NCBI GenBank assembly: GCA_011947345.1
Contig: JAAVTG010000533.1
Span: 1 to 64,000 of the forward strand
Direction: 5' to 3'
DNA from: Phytophthora quininea
Taxonomy: Eukaryota; Oomycota; Peronosporomycetes; Peronosporales; Peronosporaceae
DNA: 64,000 nt
Made by a program: the position numbers and the translations under genes. The notes beneath the pieces were generated by a model. It made no database searches, had not been told where the DNA came from, and saw only the letters and a list, made by a program, of their open reading frames with translations. This document shows positions 43,026 to 55,715 of this stretch, one piece after another (the first letter of the stretch is position 1; every line of letters starts with the position of its first letter).

Positions 43026-45191
43026 ATGGAGCGTGCAGTGAACGAGGCGCTGAGCGCCACCCTGCGCGGACTGGATGCCACCATCCTCGAGTATGTGAGC
43101 GGCGCCGTGGCTGACCAGCTGGCGGAGGCTGTGCCCAGCTCCGGGTCGGGGATGGAGGAGCTGCTGCAGGAGAGCGTGGCCCCGTTCCTGCAGAGCGCCG
43201 CCTTCGTGTCGTCGGACGAGGAGGCCGCCGCGCTCTGCCGCAAGATCGCGTCCACTCTGCTGGCAGCCCCAGAGCTGCAGAACTCTGCAAGCAATGGCGG
43301 CATGCGCGTGCTGGAAAACGCGCAGAGCATCGAGGAGCAGGCGCGCAAGGCCGAGGGCGCCGACGACGCTGAACAGCTGATGGCCCGCATGTGGGGCTTC
43401 GACAAGATCCGAGCCACGACCAACGAGGAGATGGAGGCCCAGCAGTCGGCGCTCTCGGCGCGCCAAGTGCGCAAGCAGATTAAACTGGAGCAGCTCACAG
43501 CCGAACGTGAGGAGGAACAAGCCGAACTGGACCGCGAGTGGGAGGACGCGCGCTTCCTGCCGGACTTGAGCCAGGACAACGGCGAGAGGGACATCCACGT
43601 GCCGCGGCTGACCATCAACTTCAAGGGCAAGACGCTGCTGTCGGACACGGCGCTCAAGATCGTGAGCGGGAGGCGATACGGACTCGTGGGCAAGAACGGA
43701 GCCGGCAAGACGACACTGCTGCGGTACATCTCCCACTACGAGCTGGAAGGCTTCCCGAGGCATATCCGCATCCAGCTGGTGGAGCAGGAGTCGGCCTCCA
43801 AGTTGAGTAAGGAAGAGAGGAGCGTGCTGGAGGTGGTGCTGGCTGCGGACTATGAACGCACGCTGTTGCTGCAGGAGGAGAAGGAGCTGATTGCGCAGGA
43901 GACGAGCGACGGGGTGGACAACAGCGCACGGCTCAAGCAGATCTACGACCGACTGGTGAACATTGACTCGGACACGGCCGAATCGAGAGCGCGCGCCATT
44001 CTGAGCGGACTGCAGTTCCCGGACCATGTGGTTGATGGCCCTGCAAAGGCTCTCTCGGGTGGTTGGCGCATGCGTACGGCGCTGGCTGGTGCTCTGTTCA
44101 TGGCGCCCGACTTGCTGCTGCTGGATGAGCCGACGAATCACTTGGATCTGGAAGCCGTGATCTGGCTGGAGCACTATCTCGAGAAGTACGACAAGCAGAT
44201 GATCGTAGTGTCCCACGATCGAAACTTCTTGAACGCTGTGACGACCGATATTGTATTGCTGGCGCAGCAGAAGCTCACGTACTACAAGGGCGACTACAAC
44301 ACGTTCGAGCACACGATGAAGGAGAATCTGCGCCAGCAGCGCAAGGCCTACGACGCCCAGCAGATGAAGATCCAGCACATGCAGGAATTCATCGAGCGCT
44401 TCCGCGCCAACGCAAAGAAGGCCCCGCTAGTGCAGTCGCGTGTTAAGGCTCTGGACAAATTCTGCGCAACGAGTTGATTGATGAACCGGAAGACGAACAC
44501 GCATTTCGCATGCACTTCCCGCCTCCGGAGCCGCTGGGTCGGCCTATTATTGCTGTGGAAGGGGTGGGATTCCGGTACACACCGGAGACCCCATTGCTTT
44601 TCCACGATGTACATGGGCGTGGACATGTCCAGCCGCATTGGTATTCTCGGTGTGAACGGTTCGGGTAAGTCGACGCTGATCAACGTCATGATTGGCAAGC
44701 TGCGCGCTAGCAGCGGTTCCGTTACAATGAACCCGCGCCTGCGTGTCGCCACATTCTCGCAGCACCACGTCGACTCGCTAGATCTGTCGAAGTCTGCTGT
44801 GCAGAACATGAAGGAGATGTTCCCAGGCCATGAGCCCGACGAGTTCCGTGCACACCTGGGCCGCTTCAATCTTTCGGGTGAGCTGGCAATTAAGCCGACG
44901 CGAACCCTTTCAGGTGGTCAGAAGTCTCGTGTGGGCTTTGCCGTCATGACGTGGCGCCTGCCGCATGTGGTGGTGCTTGATGAGCCGACGAACCATTTGG
45001 ATATGGAAACCATTGATGCACTGATTGATGCGCTACGCGAGTTCAAGGGAGGTGTCGTGGTGGTTTCCCACGACCAGCATTTCGTGAATAGCGTGTGCGA
45101 GGAGCTGTGGGTTGTTGGTGACCAGAAGGTCGACCGCTTCCGTGGCACTATTAACGAGTACAAGAACCGCGTGCTCTCGACGAAGAAGTGA
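43026..45191 (+). CDS. ABCF3/GCN20-type ATP-binding cassette protein
   Basis: The N-terminal 80 residues (ILEYVSGAVADQL to ALCRKIASTLL) match the ABCF3/GCN20 N-terminal domain. Two nucleotide-binding domains follow. The first has GLVGKNGAGKTTLL (near 43683), LSGGWRMRTALAGAL and LLLLDEPTNHLD; the second has GILGVNGSGKSTLI (near 44640), LSGGQKSRVGFAV and VVLDEPTNHLD. There are no membrane segments, as expected for ABCF proteins, which work on ribosomes. GCN20 acts with GCN1 to activate the GCN2 kinase on amino-acid starvation. Frame changes near 44460 and 44600 fit lost bases. About 720 residues, family size. Confidence 0.88.
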
Positions 45192-45333
45192 GTGTATCAT
45201 AGACTCCGGTGCTCTCGCTTTGTCAGCGTGGCAGCTCGTGGGAACTAGACCCAGCCCCAAAACGAATAAACACAGCGTCGCCAGGCGCGGCGCTGACCTA
45301 CCGATGCTTGTACCTCTTTCGCTTTCATTGTGC

Positions 45334-48116
45334 TTACCCTGATAGCCTCGGGAGCGACAGCGAGGCTGACATGCGACTCGAAGCACTATTCTGCCGAATG
45401 AGACTTGAGACGGCGGGAAGTTGATCTAGCGAATTGGCATGCTCCAACCCAGGGATTTCCGACCTTTTCCGTGGTGTCGAGGAGGTTCCAATCGACTGAT
45501 TTGTTCGTGGCGAAACAAGCCGTGCTGGGTTTTCGTTGGAAGCACTCTTTCGTCTCCCGTTGCCTTTTGAAGAGCTGACAGAAGTGCCGTGACCCATGAA
45601 TGCGCTCACGAGATCCAGGCCATAAATCTCTTCCAGTTCTTTGCCACGACCGGAAATCGCGCCATTCAAAAGCTGTGCTGCTCCAGCATTGCTCCTGTTG
45701 TTGTTTGGAGACGTTAGGGTGTTGGTATCGTTCCCGGCGGCATCTCTTCCTCGCCGTCGGTGCTGCTGCTGAAAACGTCGCGATTCTGCGATTAACCAGT
45801 CGGCGTCGCTATTCTCCGAGATGTCCACGACTAGAATGGGGACTGGAAAGTCTGTGTTTTCTTGTCCAGCATGACTCATGTTGGCAGCAGGTGGTGCTAC
45901 ATCAAGGGGAAACACTTGATTCTACCTGCGTCTGTGACCGCTACGCTTTTGAATGCGGCAGGCCCGCTACTGCCAGGTAGGAAAGTTTCAAGACCACTCG
46001 CGATGACGCGAATTCCGTCCAGCGAAATGCAATTTTGACGCAGATCGACTTCTTGAATTAAGCCGCAGCGAGAGGTGTCTGAGTTTGTAGTGGCAAGACC
46101 CCACGCCAATTTCTTGAGGAACATTCCCAAGCAGCCCATGCCATCACTCGTGAGGCGGTTGTACCGCAAATCAAGTCGTCGCAGTCTGCGCATTCCTTCA
46201 GCCTCCAGCTTTTTCAAAAGGGGGCGAAGGTCGTCATCCACCAGCCAACACTCGCGCAATTCCAGACTGCCTGATGTGGGCCACGCGCTTGCAGTTGTGA
46301 GAGAAGCCGGTAGGGTCCTGGCAAATGCGTCTGCGAACTTTTCTACAAGTTTGGACTTGGCACTTTGCACGGCATGGAACTCGGTGGTCAACTGCGTAAA
46401 GTTCTCGGCCAGTTTCTGCCTTTTGTCCTGCACCTGCTGCTTTTGCGCGAGGCATTCACGAAGGTTGGTCTCAGACTGCTGGCGTAAAGTCTCAAGCTGC
46501 TTTTTAGCGTCGACTTCTCGAGCTCACCTTCAGCGCGCAATTGAGACTCGCGATTCACGTCACGAACCAATCGATGGATTCGCTCTTGCTGCTCAAGAGC
46601 GTGCGCCTCTTGCGCACTCAAGCTTTGCTTTGCCTCTCGATGGCGCAACTCATGCTGTTTCTCCTGGACAATCTTTTGGCGAGCATCTCCTTCATCTCGT
46701 TGAGCTGTCTCGTCAAATCAGTGATTTCGCGTTTGGATTCGTCAAGGAGGTTAGTTTGCTGCTTGGTTGAGCTAGTGGCGCTCTGGTTTTGAGCGGCGAG
46801 GTCTTCTTCGAGTTGTTTCTTCCACTGAAGCGCGTCTTGCAGCACCCGCTCCAGCTCCTGCATCCTGCACTGAGCTGCTAATAGCTGTTCTTCCGCATTC
46901 TCTCGCCGGTCGACCGCTTCGTGTAATTGTGCTTCTACCTCCTGGAGTTTAAGTGTTAGCTCGTACTGTTTATTGCGGCGCATGACCAACTCGGTCTGCA
47001 CCTTTTCGATCTCCATCTGGTAGTTGAGGTGCGAGGTCGAGAGTTCTTCCTGGAGAAGTTTGCGTTCCCGGCGCACTTTTTCCTGAAGGGAGTTCACCGC
47101 CGACGCCTTTTCCTCTGCCTGCCTGGTGCGATGCAGCACTTCTACTTCACTTTCAGCTGAGCGTGCAATGTGTTCGCGATGGGAATTGCGCAGTTGTTCG
47201 CACTCGCGTTGGCAGTCTTCCAGTCGAATTTTCAACTCCTCCGCAGTTCGCTCCTGTGCTTCGAGAGCTTGCAGGAGTTTGGCGTTTTGGGTCGTCGCGA
47301 TCTCCATGGCCTTTTCTCGCCCCTCCGCTTGACTGCGACTCACTTGCAAAGTGTCGATCTCCGCCTCAAGCTTGTCGATCTTGCGTTGCCGCCGCACCAG
47401 GTCGTTCTCTTTGGAAATGACGTTCCTCTGCAGTTGCTCCAGCGCAGTCTCCAACTCATCCAGCTGCACGCGGAGTTGATCGTTTTGGCCAGTGAGCAGC
47501 CACACTTCACGAGTCTTCGCTTCAATCGCGTCATCTCGCAGCCGAACGAGTTGGTTTTCGTGAAAGCTGCGAGGCGAGAGGCAAGCATCGGCTTTCTCCG
47601 GATTCAAGTCCTCGACGTTTTTTCCAGTCGGCGGATTGCTGTTTGGTGTTGATTTAGCTCTCTGCGCAGTTGTTTCTCCGTCTCCGCCGCAGTGACAAGG
47701 TCAGAGTTCTTTTCGACTAGAGTCTGCTCTCGAGCGTCGAGAGCGGCACACACCATGGCGAAGTCCTCTTCATCCTTGTGCACTTGATCGCGCAGCTCTG
47801 TGGCTTGCGTCTCCAATTTCTGGCAACGCAACTCCAGTGCCTGTGTCTCGGACGATCTCGCTTCCAGCTTCTTCTCGAGGGCTTTGAGCTGCTCCAACAG
47901 CTCTTCCACGTACTCGCTCTTGCGGGTGAGCAGAATTTCCTTGGCGTTGATCTCAGCCGCCTGCTTCTCCGCCAGAAGCTTGAATGCCTGAGCCGTGTCA
48001 TCCAACTCGACCACCGTACGCTCCAATTCCTGAATGCGCGTTTCCAGTCTCGTGGGCTGCGATTCCTCCTCTCGTGGCCCGACGACATGCGATCTGTTCT
48101 TGTCGAGGTCCCCCAT
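45334..48116 (-). CDS. Long coiled-coil protein with C-terminal leucine-rich repeats
   Basis: From the ATG at 48116 the protein is almost continuous coiled coil to about 46400 (RIQELERTVVELDD, LELRCQKLETQATELRDQV, RRQRKIDKLEAEIDTLQ, KLQEVEAQLHEAVDRREN). It then changes to leucine-rich repeats (LELRECWLVDDDL, LRRLDLRYNRLTSDG, IQEVDLRQNCISLDG; 45990-46260) and ends in a serine-rich tail. Four frame changes (about 47605, 46640, 46400, 45910) each equal one lost base, giving about 925 codons. Proteins with this make-up are often centrosomal, basal-body or flagellar, but I cannot name an orthologue. The start is 45 bases from the divergent Kelch gene. Confidence 0.7.
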
Positions 48117-48161
48117 GGCGACCGCTTTTGAAGTGGCTTACTCCAACGGTCGGTCTCCATC
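48117..48161. promoter_or_regulatory. 45-bp gap between two divergent start codons
   Basis: The coiled-coil gene (ATG at 48116, minus) and the Kelch gene (ATG at 48162, plus) start 45 bases apart. Shared or overlapping promoter elements must lie within or inside the 5' ends. If translation of the Kelch gene begins at the next ATG (48177) the gap is 60 bases. Confidence 0.5.
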
Positions 48162-51100
48162 ATGATAGTATCCTTAATGGTCTCCCGTCGATGTTTTTCA
48201 TTGTTTGTGGCTGTTGTGTGGGTGATGCAAGCTTGGGCGGTCTTGTTGATGCCGGCTACAGCGCAGTCTTTGGTGGTGTCAGAAGCGAATTGCTCAAGCG
48301 CTGCCGTAGCGCAGAATGCGTCGGTGACACTCACCTGGGAGTTGTTAGACGGAAGCGTCAACTACACGCGCATTTCGCACTGCAGTGAAGCTCTGCTGGC
48401 TACTGCCACAGTGCCGTCGGATCGCCTGCTGATCATCGGTGGCATCGCGTATGAGTCTGCTCAGCCGGTGGTTGACAGCCCTGTACTGGTGTACAACGTT
48501 CTGACCAACGTGTTCCTGTTGCCGCAGGACCACATCATGTCTGCGGTCTCGGCAACTTATCTCTCCACTGCAGTGGAAAGCGTCTTCGTATCTCCAGCGA
48601 GTCGGTCTGATCACGCGTCCTTTATCAACCAGGATGGAGTCGTATATTTCTTCGGCGGTCAGAGTCGTGGATTCCTCAACGACACTTGGCGTGGATGCGT
48701 TGATGGCAGCTCGACGAATGTGATTTGGGACGAACTCGTCATGAAAACGGATCCAGCGACCATCGCGGCAGCTCCAGCCCCGCGTATCGGTCACTCGTTC
48801 ACCAAAGTATTTGAAAACAGCACGATGATCGGCGCGATCGTGTTCGGCGGCTTGTCCGAAGACTACGTTGAGCTGAGTGGGCTGCATGTTGCGTTCATTC
48901 CCAAGAACACTGCTTCAGCTGTGGTATGCAGCAACCGAGGACCCGCAGTAGCCTGGCGCAAACTGCAGGCAGCGCCGTTGAGTGATTCTGGGGCGGTGCC
49001 TCTCGCACGAGCGTACCATGCCGCTATGACGTCGTCCAAGCTCTTTACTTCGTCGAAACTCCTGTGCTTGATTGTCCATGGAGGCAAAAGCAGTCAGGAA
49101 GGCGTCATTTTCAACGAGCTGTGGCGTCTGTGCCCGACAGCAGCAACGTCTTTGCCAACTCCAGTGGAGAGGATGAACTACACGTGGGAGCTGCTAACAG
49201 AAATTGGAACGACGCCCGGCGCACGGTACGGAGCTAGTGTTACGTTTGTGGACGAAGGAAAGCTCGCTCTCGCTGGAGGCTCCTACACCTTTCCAAGCGA
49301 CTTTCTCAGCGACACATGGGAGCTGAATATCAACGCGACGCAATGGATTCGCCTTTCGTTCGATGAAGACTTCACGCCTCCACGGCGAGGTCATACACTC
49401 ACCTTCTTTGCTACAACTACGAGGTTGTTCCTCTTCGGGGAAGAGATCGCTACACTGTCGTTCAGAAGAGGATGCAGGCCGCCTATTACGCCGCGCCATT
49501 CTGTGCGGCCGGACTAAAAATCACGTTTTGCTCCAAGACTTCCCAGTACGTTTGCATCGCCTGTCCTGCCGGGTCTTACTTAGCAAGCGGCTCGCGAAAG
49601 TGTCTACTCTGTCCGCAGGGGACGTTCTCGTCGGCGGGCTCTGCTGAGTGCACAAATTGTCCTGCTGGCACGTACAGCACAAACACCGGCAAAGATAGCA
49701 GCTTGCCATGCACCTCATGCCCCGTTGGAACCTATTCGCAGGCGATTGGTGCGGTATCAAGTGGTGCATGTGCTGTCTGCGCGGCGGGCACGTTTGCAGC
49801 TTCAACTGGATCTGTTTCATGCTCGACTTGTGTGGCTGGTACATTTTCAAACGCGAATTCTTCATCGTGCACGCTGTGTCCGAGTGGTCAATGGAGCTCA
49901 ACTGGGGCTGGGGTCTGCACAAACTGTAGCGCCGGCACGTACACCCCTAGCGTTGGATCCTCTGCCTGTTTTTCATGCCCTCGAGGATTTTTCAGCAATG
50001 CTGGTAGCGTGAACTGCTCTGCCTGTCCGATGAACACGTACAGTGCGTCAATCAGAGCGCCAGCGTCAGCCTGCACTGCGTGCCCTGCTCTTGGTTTTAC
50101 GACTTGTACTGGTCGAACCACCTGTGATGTGTGTCCGTTTGGAGCAACTTGGAATGGAAGTGTCTGTGTGCCGTGCAACAAAGGCTTTTATGCATCAAGT
50201 ACGACAGGTGGGGCATGCCTTTCATGCCCAAGAGGTTCGTACGCATCCGCTTCTGGATCAACTGTGTGTCAGAGCTGTCCAACTGGAACATTCACAAGTA
50301 GCACAGGCACCACGAATTCAAGTGATTGTCAGCTATGCCCCAGTGGATCATTTTTCAATGGCGTTACATGTCAATCCTGTAGCATCGGAACATACCCTGA
50401 GCCGAGTGGCTTTTGCTCACTGTGTGTCCCTGGGAGTTTTCTTCCTGGAGGACTGACCGGCGTTTTGGATACTTCACTTGGTTGTGACTCATGCCCATCG
50501 ATGAGCTACAGCTCGGGGCTTGGTGCAACAGGATGTTTGAATTGCGCAGATAACTCTTTCTCAATGGAAGCATGGCGGAATTGCATTTCATGCGACACTC
50601 AAATGGCAACGCTTCCTGGTTGCATGACAGGAAGAAATAGTCTCTTATGCTCCGGTAATGGAGCTTGCGTTTACGGCGGGTGCGCTTGCAGTAGCAGTTG
50701 GGTGGGCAGTGATTGCAGTACATTTGTGGGGAACACAACCAATTTGGCAGCTCCAGCAGTCCTGTATTTCCTTGCGGCTCCTCTGCAGATTGTAAATGCT
50801 TCGACATCGTCGTCCGTGACAGATATCGAAATTGTTGTTGGTCGGTCAGGATACCCCCAATCTCGGCTGCAGGCTACCGTTAGCTGGGGCTCGAATAATT
50901 TTTCCAATAGTCCGTCGGCTCTGCCTGTTTCCCTCGATTTTCAATCTGGGGAATCGGTAAAAAGTTTTCGTATCCCCATTGCTCAGCTTTCACCAAGAAG
51001 TGGCTGCCGGTACTTCACGTTGCAACTGGCCGACCTCCCTGGAGCGAGCATTAGCGCTATATCATCGAATTCTGACGCCCAATTGATTGTCTACGTCGAT

Positions 51101-53205
51101 GATATCAACGGTGTATCCGGTGGAGTAGCAGGCAAATCTATAACGTCAACTTACACCCGGCAATCGAATGGGATAGCATTTGCAACGGCAACGTTAGACC
51201 GCCTCGTTGCGACCCAGGCCTCTCTCATGCCACAGACAGCTATCGTGGGTGCTAATGTAGGAGTGGCTTTGCGTGATCTGCCGCTGAATTTGATGGTTGC
51301 TCTCGATTTCTCCACCTCATCGGCACATAAGATTGTGGATCTTCTTCCTGCCATTATTGCTGAGCTACAAAGTGCATACCAGACAATTCCTGACGGAGTA
51401 CGAATGGGCTTGATGAATTCCACCTCAGCAACGTTTCACTCGAATCTTGCCGACTTACTAAGCGCCTCACAAGCACTTGTCGCCACCAATACAAGCCTAG
51501 ATTGGCCAACGGTTGCAAATGGACTCGTAGCAAGTTCTGCATTATGGCCTTCAAGTGATCGCCGCCACCTCCTGGTGATTGCTAGCGACAGATTAATTTC
51601 TAGTAGTCTGTCGGTAGCCTTAACAAGTGCATTGCGTGCACAAAGTACTTTTGCATTTACGTTATCACCAACCCAAGCAACATTCACTGGTGTCAGTGAT
51701 ATCATGAGAAGCGTAGCTCACGGGGGCCTGATGGCAACAATTCCTTCCAAACTTCGCCAAGCTTTCCAGCAGAAAGATGCCGAAGTACCTGCCAGTGTCA
51801 TTGTTCTCAGTGATCCAGCTGGACTTGTTACATCTGCCCAAGTAACAGATTTCTCAAGTGGATCAGGGACGCTTCCCATTGTAAGCATCAACATAGGCCC
51901 CGATCCAACTCCAGCCCAGCTGAGAACAATCACATCGATGACTATCACGGTCAGTATACCTGGAAATGTCGTGCTATCGATTTTAGTTCAGGAGCCTGGC
52001 TCTGCGTGCTTCCCGCCAGCCCAAACAGCGCCGATGGATATCTTGCCTCTCAGCGGGTGGGCTGATGCGTGGCATCTATCGACGCTGAGCAGCATTAAGC
52101 AGCTTTGGAAACCCAGTTCCCGGACACTCATGATGGCTCTTCATCAAACCACTTCACTTCTCCGTACGTGGAATAACACAGTTTTGTCGGTCAATGACTC
52201 CGCATCACCGCGCGTTGAGCTGTCACGGACATTCCCCGGCTCGTTCTTCGCGACAGGTCTTTCTCTGGCTACTCGGGGTTACTGGAGAGTAAAGTCGTCT
52301 GCGGCAATTTGCAATATTCAGCTCACAATGATCGGTTCCAACACGAGTCTCAAGGAAGTCCATGTGGTGCCTTTCGCTTCAACTGTCATTGCGAAAGAGT
52401 GGAATTATGGATATTTGCAAAGTCTGGTGCCTTGGGAATTGAGCAATCTCACACTTTCATTGAGATGCAACACGACTTCCCCAGGTGTGATTGTCGAATG
52501 GGCAGCTCTCGGTTTGCTTCCAGATCCAGCGTTTGCTTGCAAATGTCCGCGAGGGTTCTACCATGATATCCTGAACTCGAATTCCTCAAGTAGAAGCGAC
52601 GGAAATTGTGTGCGCTGCGCTGCGGGGTCGTATTGTGTTGCTGGAATCAAGCGCCAGTGTCCGGACGGAACATTTTCGTTCGGAAAGGCAGCATCGTGCG
52701 AGGCATGCCGTGACGGATGGCTTTGTGCGGACGGACTAGCACGTCTCTGCGATCCGGGAACTTACGCAACCCCATCCTTCACTTGTGGTGTTTGTCCGAG
52801 TGGGTATGCTTGCCGTAATGGGAAGAAAACGATCTGCCCTGCTGGCATGTTCTCCTTACAACGCTCCAGCAACTGCCAGAGCTGTCCTCCAGGCACGATC
52901 TCACGCTCCGAAGGGTAAGTTATCTTTGCGTTGACAATCGTTGCAAGCATTAGATTGACCTCTGCTACAAAACAGATCATCCACCTGCGAGTTATGCCCA
53001 CTCGGCTGTACTTCGAATTATCAGCGAGATCACTGCATTACGTGCTCGCCAGGGAAGCCACGCTGCGAACAGGGCAACACCCGTGCTCGTCTTGTCTCGC
53101 TACAGCTTTTCCCATTCGCAATCAGCCTGAGGTCTGCCTTGCATGACCATTCCGCTCGGTGTGTTAATACAACAAGTATCTATCGCATCTATTGCATCAT
53201 GTAAG
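48162..53205 (+). CDS. Large secreted Kelch, Cys-rich, EGF, Calx-beta and integrin-beta-I-like protein
   Basis: A hydrophobic signal (FSLFVAVVWVMQAWAVLL) is followed by Kelch motifs (VVYFFGGQSRGFLNDTW, LALAGGSYTFPSDFLSDTW). A lost base in the G4 run near 49440 leads to more than a dozen GCC2/TNFR-like cysteine modules (CPAGTYS, CPRGFFSNAG), an EGF unit (CSGNGACVYGGCACSSSW, near 50650), a Calx-beta-like domain (50810-51110) and a vWA/beta-I-like region (LPLNLMVALDFSTSSAHK, 51280-51330). Further cysteine modules follow to 52914. A 61-nt intron (52915-52975, GTAAGT/AACAG) continues the cysteine pattern (STCELCPLGC) to a TAA at 53203-53205; since that stop overlaps another GTAAGT, the gene may extend further. 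No transmembrane helix was seen. I infer a cell-surface or matrix protein. Confidence 0.75.
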
Positions 53206-53354
53206 TATACCGCTTTACATTCGGGCTAAGAAGGCAGCGACCTGCTGTTTATCGTCTGCTAGTGTCCTGCCAATTGCAACAATACTCGGATAATCAGCCT
53301 ACATGCGATTTCAGAAGAACTACCAATGGTGGTCTAACCTTTGAGCTCGCAGTA

Positions 53355-55582
53355 TCACTGCCTCGCTAGTTGCAGGGGATGCACGTCCGTGTAATCCGGA
53401 ATGATTCGCTTCCCACGAACGTCATCGCGCGACTTGCCGTCAGCCGCTTGCTTAACTACTTCCGCCCTCATGGAGACGAGGTCCTGTAGGCAATCTCTAA
53501 TGCCCTTTTCAGAAGCGAACTCTTCGGTGAGAGTTTCAAGTTCGTAGATCGACCTAAATACCGAACGAAATCGGTTAGTGTCTCTTTCGATGCAGTAGTT
53601 TCACTTACCTGTCCACGTTATCAACGGTGCCATCGGCCGACACGCTGCCATTTTCGACGAGCGGTAGCAGTGCGTCCAGGGCATACAGCTTGATAAAAAA
53701 CGAGTATGCGGAAATTCCTGCTCGACGAGAAGATTCACGCATATAATTCTTTCCCAAGCCGCGCACTTGTTTTTCGGTGTACACGGCTTCACCGTTGGGA
53801 AGATGGATCTTTGCTTTGCCTTCTGCAGCTTCAAGTTCCGCCCGAGCGTCTACGACAGCAATTATGCAAAGTTAGCTTCCCACCGTTCTCAAAATCATCA
53901 CTTGTTCTTGCCAACCTTTCATGTACTGGACAACTTCCCGCCGAAAAATGGCAGGTTCAATGCGCGTACGTTTAGATTTGTTCCGAGAACGGAACTTGTC
54001 CTCGTTACGAAGAACAGTGAATACACTGCTGGACAACACCCACCTGACAGTAATTCAACAGAACCACGCATAAACGTTAGGAAAAAGAAGCACCTTAATA
54101 TGTATAGCATTAGACAGACGTACGCTGGCGATATCTCGTTGATCACCGGCGACAACGCAGGAATGACGTGTGCTGGAGAGTTGATCAGTGAAAAGGCAGG
54201 GTCACAACCTGCGGCAACGTATTCACCGCAGTCGCGATCACCGAGTACGGCGCCTTCACGAAATTGCTGGGGAACTTCACATTGCAACCCAGCCCAAAAA
54301 CACGCCCTCGCCGGGGAAAAGTTCCTGGTCAGGCGCTTTTAGAGTGTGATTGCTCCCAACATTGGCTCCGTAGCCGACATTTCCTTTGCCCTCCGGCCAG
54401 ATCGAGGCGATGAGTAGTGCCTGGTGGTGAAAGCCCACAAACGGGCCAACAAAGCTTGATGTCACCTCACCTTCAGCGATCGACGTGTTGGGTCCTATGA
54501 CAGAGCTCAAGACCACTCCGTGGCGCTCGACATGTGATGTATCGCACAGGAGCGATTTCTCCACCACACTCAGAACCTCAACTGTCGAGTTCCACTGCAC
54601 GATAGAGTCGCGAACGATGCACTTGGCCTTGATCACGGTGGGCTCCTTTAACGTCGACAGAATCGTCGAGTTTACCACGTCGCTGTCTTCCACTAGCGCG
54701 TGCTCGCCCACAAAAGTGTTATCCACTCGAGTGCAGCCTCTGACGCGCGCGTTCTTCCCGATGATCGTCATCGGACACTTGATCTTCTGCACGTACTCGT
54801 CCACAACATGATCGTAAGCTCGAAGAAGCTGCTTGTCTCCTCTCTTCGTCACCACCTCTGTCCCCACTGCAAACAGGAAGAAATTCAGTATATAAAGCCA
54901 GCATATTCCTACTGGGGTGTTTCTCTCTTACAGCTGAAGGGAAGGTCGGCCACCACTCGGAGGTCTCTGCCTCCAGTCTCGACGCCCACGTGGAGCAACT
55001 TGCCGCTCCCGAAGCTCGTGGTCGACTGCGTGCAATTGACGGTCCCGCACTGCAGCACACAGGCGCCTTCATCTACTAACGTCTTCCGCAGCACCAAGAC
55101 GTCCCTCACCAGCGCGTCGTCCCTCACCGCAACGTCGCTCAGCGTCGAGTTGTAGACACCGCAAGCGAAGGAGACGCCGTCCACGTCGTGGGAGAAGCGC
55201 GAGAAGCTGCCGAGCGTCACTCGACCGACGAAGGAGTTCCTCTGGATGCGATTAGTCTGCAGCGGCTGGTTGCGGGTCTTGCGGACGAGCGACCAGCTCT
55301 CGGCTGAAGGAAAGGGGAGTGATGATCAGGTTAGTTGCAGTCCAGCGCAGTTCGAAAGGGCTCTAGAAGGAGCCTACCAGAGTTCCCATTGGCCTCTAGC
55401 GCTCGGACCTCGGCTGTAGACAGCGGGAGCGAGGGTTCGGAGAAGGCGGAGCGGCAGGAGACGACGTACGACACGTGCGCGGACGATAGCAGCGACTGCA
55501 GCTCCGCGTGAAGTGTCGCCATGTGGCCGGAATCGTGAATGACTTGGTTTTGCATGACGGCAACAACGGCGCGACGGCCCAA
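53355..55582 (-). CDS. DUF4954-type left-handed beta-helix protein, six exons
   Basis: Exons run 55582-55378, 55303-54932, 54866-54124, 54043-53916, 53849-53609 and 53553-53355; introns are 55-80 nt. Translation may start at 55582 or at the next ATG (55555). The joined protein has hexapeptide-repeat character (VVNSTILSTLKEPTVIKAKCIV, cut here to show its style: VRDSIVQWNST, SSVIGPNTSIAEGEV). It then shows the conserved blocks LIASIWPEGKGNVGYGANVG and LKAPDQELFPGEG, INEISPA joined to WVLSSSVFTVLRNEDKF, and KIHLPNGEAVYTEKQVRGLG. These are the DUF4954 signature blocks as I know them from bacteria and protists. The function is unknown; the fold suggests a sugar-nucleotide or acyl transferase-like protein. 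Two frame slips in exon 3 (near 54287 and 54200) fit one lost base each. Confidence 0.75.
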
Positions 55583-55715
55583 AATGACTATCTGGTGTAC
55601 TTGTGGTTTGTATGCACTTCAACACGACTCACTTAGTTTTGGCCAATGGGCATGGCCTTGCTACAGCTTCCTTGCAGCTTGCCTTGAGATCGCGCAGGGC
55701 CTTAGTGGCAGAGCC

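Noticed and set aside
42924..44378. A 484-codon minus-strand open frame opposite the ABCF gene
   Set aside because: It is the mirror of a GC-rich ABC ATPase coding region, has a leucine/histidine/arginine-rich composition and no domain, and the plus strand encodes clear Walker and signature motifs.
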